Assembly (NCBI GenBank): GCA_036172665.1
Contig: CM069876.1
Location: 44,547,001-44,611,000 of the forward strand
Source of the DNA: Prosopocoilus inquinatus
Lineage: Eukaryota > Arthropoda > Insecta > Coleoptera > Lucanidae
Direction: 5' to 3'
Length of the DNA: 64,000 bases
In this document: in pieces, positions 58,408 through 64,000 of the stretch
Numbering within the stretch: the first letter of the stretch is position 1
Layout of the letters: each line of letters opens with the position of its first letter
Notes under the pieces: model-generated
The model's database searches: none
What the model saw: only the letters and a program-made list of their open reading frames with translations
What the model was told of the DNA's origin: nothing
Position numbers and translations under genes: made by a program

Positions 58408-59085
58408 ATGTCGCCGAAAACTAAGTCGCAGAAAAACGCAGATAAAACGAAAACCCTCTCACCTTCACTTCCAAGCAGCGAACAACCGGCGGCGTTATCC
58501 TCAGAAGATGCCCAACGCCTCGAAACGGAGATTTGCTGGTGCATTCAACAGCTGCAGACCGCTTTAAAAAGCGGAAAGTTAACCACCAAGCAAGGTAATA
58601 CCTTCAAGCCCCAAACAAGCTCAAACATTTTTTTAATTTAATTTACTTTCAAGTTCAAGACCACACGAAAGCCATGAACACTTTAATGAATAACACGACG
58701 CCGTTGGTCAAGAAGCGACAGGTGATGAGGCTGTCTTTCGGTGATTACAGGGCCAAGATGGCTGCGGAAGAAAAAAAGGCAGGTCCAGGTAATCGATGCC
58801 TCACCGCGCAACTCCGAATCGTCTCACACTTCTTAATTCATTTTAGCCAACACGAAAATCCGAGTGTCACCGGCGACACCCAGCAAGAACTCGGTGTTTA
58901 TAAAGAAGTCGCTGTTTACGTCTCCCGGTAGTGATTTTCGATTTAATTTCGAAGAGCCCACGACGAGCGCAAGCCAAGAAAATAAATCAAAACCAAGTGA
59001 GGATTGCGCATCGACAAAACCTAACAGTAATTTTCATTTTGCCCCGTCCGATAATAGTTTTAAGTTTAATTTTACAGCCGGCTGA
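58408..59085 (+). CDS. UPF0488 family protein (C8orf33 / CG14286 type)
   Basis: Three exons, 58408-58594, 58654-58788 and 58847-59085, with introns of 59 and 58 bp (CAAG|GTAATA...TTTCAAG|, CCAG|GTAATC...TTTTAG|), both phase 1. The product is 186 residues. It starts MSPKTKSQKNADKTKTLSPS. The conserved core of the family follows: ICWCIQQLQTALKSGKLTTK, then VQDHTKAMNTLMNNTTPLVK and KRQVMRLSFGDYRAKMAAEE across the exon 1-2 junction. The tail is polar with repeated aromatic motifs FRFNF, FHFAP and FKFNF. Family function is not established to my knowledge; a small soluble protein with a predicted helical core is expected. AATAAA lies at 59185-59190. The gene is convergent with the zinc-finger gene. 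Confidence 0.93.
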
Positions 59086-59152
59086 TGTATACTTTCGGGT
59101 TTAGTTAAATCTTTTACAGCAATCCAAAAAAAAAAGCAACCATATTCAAGTT

Positions 59153-59190
59153 ATTTATAGTTTTATTAGAGCTTACAGCATAACAATAAA
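59153..59190. terminator. Overlapping poly(A) signals of convergent genes
   Basis: AATAAA for the plus-strand UPF0488 gene is at 59185-59190. The minus-strand AATAAA (plus TTTATT) for the zinc-finger gene is at 59162-59167, with TATAAA at 59154-59159. With cleavage 10-30 nt beyond each signal, the two 3'UTRs would overlap by a few tens of bases. Confidence 0.6.
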
Positions 59191-59279
59191 TTCTTAAGCA
59201 TACATTTGCTCTGCTCAAACATGAATTCGAACTGGTTTTGGTTATTAAACGCGTGCAATTTTTTTTCTTAATGTTTAAA

Positions 59280-59910
59280 TTATTTACTGGCGTGCTCGCT
59301 TGTGAAATGCTTCTTCAAAGTACCCGACCATTTACATTTATAATTGCACACGGTGCACTTGAACAGTTTCTCGTCGTTCTGATCTGACATGTAGGTCTTC
59401 AAGACCCCCGTTTCGTTACATCTATACCCGAAGGCCTTCATGTGCTTCTTCAGGCTTCCGCAGGAGGTTTTGTAATCGCAGAGACTACACTCCAGCGATG
59501 TTCCACCCCTGTACATGTGCACTTCCTTTTTGACGTGAATCAGCTTGTGGCTCAACAGGCGACTGATGGTGTTTGTTCTGTAGGAGCAGAGGTTGCACAT
59601 GTACGGGTCTTCAGCGGAATGCCTCGACGTGTGATGGTACAGATCACCTTTCCTTCTGCACTTGAAATCGCATTGTGCACACTTGTACGGTTCGTAATCG
59701 ACTTGTGAGGTTTCGAAATCGGCGTTGGTTACATGAAAGGGGTTTGCTGAGAGCCTTCGGTTTTTCTTAGGGCACTTCGTTTTCGATGCCCTTTTGCGTT
59801 TGCGACCGGTGTTTTTACCACAGGTTACAAACTGAAATGAGGCAGCAGATTTTTTGCTGCGGGTCTGTGTTTGTTTGGGCTTTGGTTTTTGGCGGCGTAG
59901 AGGACGTAAA
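59280..59910 (-). CDS. C2H2 zinc-finger protein, 3' coding exon (5' part not found)
   Basis: On the minus strand the exon begins after an acceptor (ATTGTTTCAG, exon from 59910, one base completing a split codon) and runs 209 codons to the stop. A basic, nuclear-localisation-like region (LRPLRRQKPKPKQTQTRSKK, then GRKRKRASKTKCPKKNRR) precedes four finger units: YKCAQCDFKCRRKGDLYHHT-SRH, YMCNLCSYRTNTISRLLSHK-LIH, a degenerate LECSLCDYKTSCGSLKKHMK without a correctly spaced second His, and FKCTVCNYKCKWSGTLKKHF-TSEH. The fingers have DNA-binding spacing (C-x2-C-x12-H-x3/4-H), and the CxxCxY pattern is common in insect fingers of the hunchback/REST type. It is probably a nuclear DNA-binding factor; its specificity is unknown. 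The first exon is probably between 59950 and 60400, where AAGATGGCG motifs on both strands suggest a promoter. Confidence 0.9.
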
Positions 59911-60610
59911 CTGAAACAATACGACCATCATTAACCTCCAAGTATACAAGGTCCACAATTATCTACTGTAGTTGAGAAGTAGTAGAATATTTTTTTTTTT
60001 TACATTTCAGAATAACTTTGCTGTAAAATTTAGTGAATATTTAAATACAATAAGACACTATTCATATCTTTGCACGACTCTTTTACCCCACACACGATGG
60101 GTTTACTTCTACGCGGACGCTTTCCAACATAATAGCATCGCCATTTTGTATTTCAAGATGGCGTCGGTCATGAGGGCCGAATTACCCTCGTCCCGACGTT
60201 TATTTTGACACCCCACACGACGGGTTTATTATTAATCCACGGTGCAACTAAATTGTTTTTTATTTAGTCTTTCATTAAAGGTACCTAAAAGAAAAAATAT
60301 AATTTTTCGTGATTATAAAAATTATACTTACTCTTCATTCTTGATACTACGTTAAACTGCTAAAAGTAAGGCTGTTGTAAAACACATGCTGAAATGAAAA
60401 TGGAAAGAATTGAATCTCATTGGAATGAAAATATTTTATTTCCTTTCACAAGTTAGCCTTTTGTTACAAAATGTGTCCTCTAATCGGTAAGAGATGGCGC
60501 TTAAACTATTCAGGAGCAAGTTTGGTAGAGCTGGACTGTGCTAGATGCAATATCAGTTTTACCAACCTTGTTCAGGAAGTTAAATTTGATTTTGAGAGAC
60601 ATATTTTTTA
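59911..60610. other. Probable 5' region of the zinc-finger gene
   Basis: AAGATGGCG at about 60158 and CGCCATTTTG at about 60140 form a close inverted pair like YY1-type promoter motifs. ACCCCACAC(A)CGAYGGGTTTA is duplicated at about 60088 and 60210. AGATGGCGC occurs at 60493. A minus-strand ATG at about 60174 starts only a 20-codon frame, so the true start of the protein is unresolved. Confidence 0.35.
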
Positions 60611-60723
60611 TAGCGTTTTCCGCTGGGTGCACCGGTATGCCCTGAGTGTATCTCCATCTCGTTTTATTACATAAAGCTGAACCGAGATGGAAATACACTC
60701 AGTGCAGCCAGTGGAAAACGCTA
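60611..60723. mobile_element. 113-bp palindromic MITE
   Basis: TAGCGTTTTCCGCTGGGTGC at the left pairs with GCAGCCAGTGGAAAACGCTA at the right. The pairing continues through GAGTGTATCTCCATCTCG / CGAGATGGAAATACACTC. Confidence 0.88.
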
Positions 60724-61278
60724 TTAGTTTCATAAAATTTAATTCCTCTGTATTGAGACATCTTCCTTTCTATGTTGAGAATGTTTGACCTCCATACAAG
60801 GTGACAAATATTTTTTTTTTGGTGTAAGGTTATGTTAGGCTCATATCCAGTGATGTAAGGCTTGGATGTAAGGTTATGTTTGGACCTTCTAGTGGCAAAT
60901 ACAAATTGTTACTTCTTCAGAGGCCATTCTTTTGTTGTACTTGCATTTATAATCGCTTGGAACACTCAGTATATGTGACAGACAGCGTATTTCTTTCCTT
61001 GTAGGTAACTGTATGTCCAATCCCATATTCACTGAATACTCTCTTCACCTTCACACGTCATGTCGCATTTATTTGTTTTTTTTTTGCCATTTGCTAAAAT
61101 TCCGAATTACATTATTAAAGGGTTTGATAAAACGAACAAGCACGTTCAAGTGAACGATTAGATTTCCTAAAACACAAAAAAAGCATAAGCAATAAAATTT
61201 ACAGCGCCATCTGCTGGAATGTTAAATTGATAGTTAAAATATAATTAAGAGGCAGGTGATATAATTAAAAAAAATTAT
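60724..61278. other. Spacer with a full CTCF-consensus match
   Basis: GCGCCATCTGCTGG at 61204-61217 is a complete reverse-strand match to CCASYAGRKGGCRS. A duplicated GGATGTAAGGTTATGTT-like segment is near 60825-60895. There is no gene. Confidence 0.45.
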
Positions 61279-61394
61279 TTCGGACGAATACTTTGAAATT
61301 TTGGCGCTAAAAACGAGCTTTGTGATTGGTAGCTGGCCGGAATTGACCAATGACAAAGCTCGTTTTTAGCGCCAAAATTTCAAAGTCTTCCGAA
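61279..61394. mobile_element. 116-bp near-perfect palindromic MITE
   Basis: The arms, TTCGGACGAATACTTTGAAA plus TTTTGGCGCTAAAAACGAGC and their inverse, match over about 50 bp with two or three differences. The loop is flanked by ATTGGT and ACCAAT, giving inverted CCAAT boxes about 17 bp apart. Confidence 0.92.
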
Positions 61395-61471
61395 TCAAAA
61401 AACAGTATAGATTTGGAAGACACAGACTCTAACACCTAAGACGTCATGTATGTGCGTTCTGTTAAGATAGA

Positions 61472-61545
61472 CTTACAGTAGAAAACAAAAAAAGTAGACA
61501 AACTACAGTTTCCTGTAATTATTCTTTCTGAAAATGCCATAGATT
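61472..61545 (+). mobile_element. Truncated copy of the TTTCCTGTAAT MITE family
   Basis: TACAGTAGAAAACAAAAAAA, AGTAGACAAACTACAGTTTC and CTGTAATTATTCTTTCTGAA match the left half of the element at 45808; the right half is missing. Confidence 0.8.
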
Positions 61546-61679
61546 AAATTTACAGCCGGTTAAGTAAACCTTTGTTTACCACTGATAATGAGCGTTGTAG
61601 AACAATATGAAAATAATTAACATCGATGGAAATCCAATTTTGAGGTTAGAAATTGTTTGTTTTCTTCGCAAACGGGTGC

Positions 61680-61895
61680 AGTGTTGCCAATCAATTCGAT
61701 CAAAAATTCCTTTTTCAGCATACAGAATAACCTAATTACCATACCTACATCGGCAAATTTATAAAAAAAATCTGCAATTAACTGATAAAACAAACGAAAT
61801 AAATATATTAAAACAACCTAACCTTGCACTTTGGGGTATTCAGAAGCAGTATTGCCAACTCATCTAATTTCCAAGTTCGTACCTTAGATAAAAAA
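61680..61895 (+). repeat. Copy of the 13440-13745 dispersed repeat
   Basis: It shares GTGTTGCCAATCAATTCGAT, AAAAATTCCTTTTTCA, AAAACAACCTAACCTTGCAC and CCAACTCATC in order. The first block also matches the arms of the 13786-15480 element. Confidence 0.65.
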
Positions 61896-62253
61896 ATCGA
61901 TTTTGACGTTACCAATCACAGTCGATGTAATTTTTCTCTTATCCATTTGATTGATATGACAATGTCAACAGATGGCGTTGGCAAAGTAACGGGTATGACG
62001 TCATGGATGATTTTTCTTTTTCCTCGCGGAGCAACATCATATTTTTCGACGAAACCTTGTAGATTTGATCATCCTGATTTGAATAATTTGGCACACTTAT
62101 TATTTCACTTTGCAGAAAAACGCCTAATTTATTTTTTTAACGCTTCAATTACAAAATAAAATTATGCCATGCCGCTGCAACCAAGAAGAGCAGATCTACA
62201 GGAGTTTGTCAAAAAAAAAATATTACCTTGCTCTAGAAAAAAAATCAATAATT

Positions 62254-62590
62254 ATCGATGACGTCATATACGCTGTTTCGTTGACGTCATACTTATCTTT
62301 CAACTGTCATACCAAAATGTCGACAAGGAAAAATACGAAATCGATCTGTACAAAGATTTTTGTCGAAAATGCACGTAACTTAAAAAAAATCGATGTAATT
62401 GTGTTATCGATACAAAAAAAATAATAATAATCGGTGATGTCATAAACGCTGTTTCATTAACGTCATACTTATCTTTCAACTGTCAGACCAAAATGTCGAC
62501 AAGGAAAAATGTGAAATCGATCTGTACAAAGATTTTTGTCGAAAATGCACGTAACTTAAAAAATCGATGTAATTGTGTTATCGATACATA
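62254..62590 (+). repeat. 178-bp tandem duplication with DRE-like TATCGATA
   Basis: Copies at about 62254-62415 and 62432-62592 share CATACTTATCTTTCAACTGT, CAAAATGTCGACAAGGAAAA, AATCGATCTGTACAAAGATT and GTAATTGTGTTATCGATACA. Each ends in TTATCGATACA, which contains the DRE core TATCGATA. ATGACGTCAT lies at the start of copy 1. Confidence 0.9.
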
Positions 62591-62592
62591 TC

Positions 62593-63357
62593 GAATTATG
62601 ATCGATATTATTGATTAATATCGACAAACACAATTGTATCAATATTTTTAAGTAATCACTAATCAGTAATATCGGCATTATTCATAATTAAAAATAAGAC
62701 GTCTTAGTTAGTGTACAAGAATTTATCTTTAATTAATATTATTGGTTGGATGATATATTTTTCGATTCAAATCGAAATTAGAAATATCGTTATTCCACAC
62801 CATCGATAATAGCGATAACTTCTTTTTTGTCGACCCTATTCTCATGCAGCATCGCCATCTAGCAAGCCATCGCAAAACCAAAACCTTTACGATAAAAAAC
62901 AATAACATTCAGCTTTTCGTTGTTCTTTAAGAAATCGAAAACGTTCGAGCTTTACCCAAACGTACAGTCACAATGAGCACAAATCTACTAACAAAATACG
63001 TGAGTAGATTCGCAAATAGGCGCAGTTACAAACGGCGGCGCCATCTATCGAGCACCGCCAAACTAAATTTCCTATAATTAAATTGTAAAATAAATGCTCG
63101 TCCTTTCGTCAATTTCTTCATCAAACACGAAAATCGTAAGGACTGAATAATCTCGAGCGTTTTAGGATTTGTATTTATGTACGACTTAACCTTATGCGCG
63201 ACCATAACCTCGTTGAGGTTACGTCGCGTTTAGTTTACCTCACCAAAAGCGCCAGCACGTTTCTTGTCTCGTAAGAGTAACACCAGACACATAATGGGCA
63301 CTTTAATTTAGGTCGAAACAAAGCGTTTAGTTGCTTAATAAAATATATTAATCGCTC
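62593..63357. other. ATCGAT-rich DNA, no gene
   Basis: Many ATCGA and CGATA cores occur between 62590 and 62815. GCGCCATCT or CGCCATCT is found at 62852 and 63037. AACCTCGTTGAGGTT at about 63207 is a short palindrome. No exon was recognised. Confidence 0.4.
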
Positions 63358-64000
63358 TTTCGCACGCACCAACAAGCCACGTAAAAAGTAAAAATATAAA
63401 ATAAATAGACGGCGACGGTTGAGCGCCGAGCGGTGAGATGGCGCTGGGCGGCATCGCTCGCGTTGGGGACTTGGAAAACAGATGTCGGGAAGATAGCGCG
63501 AAAGCGCTTAATTAATTTATCGTCAATAAAAGCACAAAGTATTAATAAACTTGCGATGGGAAATAATAAATTAAGAGCGTGCGGGTATTTTGAAAGGAAA
63601 AGAAAAAACAAAAGAAAATGGTGCCATGGAATTTGATTTTTTTATTTTTATTGTACGGTTAATTATTTTTGCGACGCGTTTTCTTGATGCTTTGGTTAAA
63701 TTATCGTCAAAAGTAAAACGTACAGGCGTTAATTAATTAATTAATCGTTCGTCGCACGCACCAACAAGCCACGTAAAAAGTACAATTATAAAATGAACAG
63801 ACCGCGACGGTTGAGCCCCGGGCGGTGAGATGGCGCTGGGCGGCATCGCTCGCGTTGGGGGCTTGGAAAACAGATGTCGGGAAGATAGCGCGAAAGCGTT
63901 TAATTAATTTATCGTCAATAAAAGCACAAACTCGCGTTTTGAAATAATAAATTAAGAGCGTGTGGGTATTTTGAAAGGAAAATAAAAAAGAGAATAGTGC
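63358..64000 (+). repeat. 394-bp direct duplication running off the window
   Basis: Copy 1 starts at about 63358 and copy 2 at about 63752, both with CGCACGCACCAACAAGCCAC, GGTGAGATGGCGCTGGGCGG, AACAGATGTCGGGAAGATAG and AGCACAAA. Copy 2 continues to the window end, so more units may follow. The units are GC-richer than the flanks, and short ATG frames in them lack conservation at their 3' parts. Confidence 0.88.

Noticed and set aside
63433..63636. 67-codon frame starting in the GC-rich 394-bp repeat
   Set aside because: The duplicate copy downstream does not preserve the frame, and no domain is recognisable.

Overview
This is an AT-rich window of animal nuclear DNA, almost certainly from an insect and possibly a beetle. 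The evidence is GT-AG introns of about 58-59 bp, two small heat shock proteins of the insect lethal(2)essential-for-life type, an intronless eukaryotic tRNA-Arg, and a dense population of short non-autonomous DNA transposons. Genes occupy only a few percent of the window. The rest is intron and intergenic DNA made of satellites, MITEs and A-rich repeat copies. No autonomous transposase, reverse transcriptase or viral gene was seen.

Positions 1-40.9 kb are dominated by the 3' part of one long plus-strand gene encoding a PHLDB/LL5-type protein with a C-terminal PH domain. Its last three coding exons are unambiguous (38778-38967, 39893-40080, 40140-40328). Two exon-like pieces further 5' are in a compatible splice phase: 10996-11071, a possible internal exon, and 26077-26202, a possible alternative first exon with its own ATG. 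If both belong to the gene, the intron after 11071 is about 27.7 kb and a second promoter lies inside it. This intron space holds a 292-bp satellite (8.3-10.7 kb), a transposon enclosing a 235-bp satellite (14-15.1 kb), a 145-bp satellite (33.7-35.0 kb), a T-rich array (37.2-38.8 kb), and many MITEs with terminal or long inverted repeats.

From 41 to 54 kb come two mariner-like MITEs, a tRNA-Arg(TCT), a 369-bp satellite carrying paired TGACGTCA-type palindromes (43.5-45.1 kb), and two paralogous small heat shock genes on the minus strand (46568-47119 and 53536-54072). The two genes share promoter sequence (CCAAT and heat-shock-element-like blocks). Between them is a 2.06-kb hAT-type element with an 8-bp target duplication, inserted into an older MITE.

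From 54.5 to 64 kb there is a second nested hAT/MITE insertion, two small uncertain coding pieces, and a convergent gene pair. The pair is a three-exon UPF0488 (C8orf33/CG14286-type) gene on the plus strand and a C2H2 zinc-finger gene on the minus strand, and their poly(A) signals overlap. The right end carries palindromic MITEs, a 178-bp tandem duplication with DRE-like sites, and a 394-bp duplication running off the window.

The most striking pattern not explained by genes is a recurring motif, AGATGGCG(C) / (G)CGCCATCT, seen about 19 times. It matches the CTCF core, and two copies match the full 14-base CTCF consensus. Several copies sit inside repeats, which suggests that repeats spread insulator-like sites in this genome.
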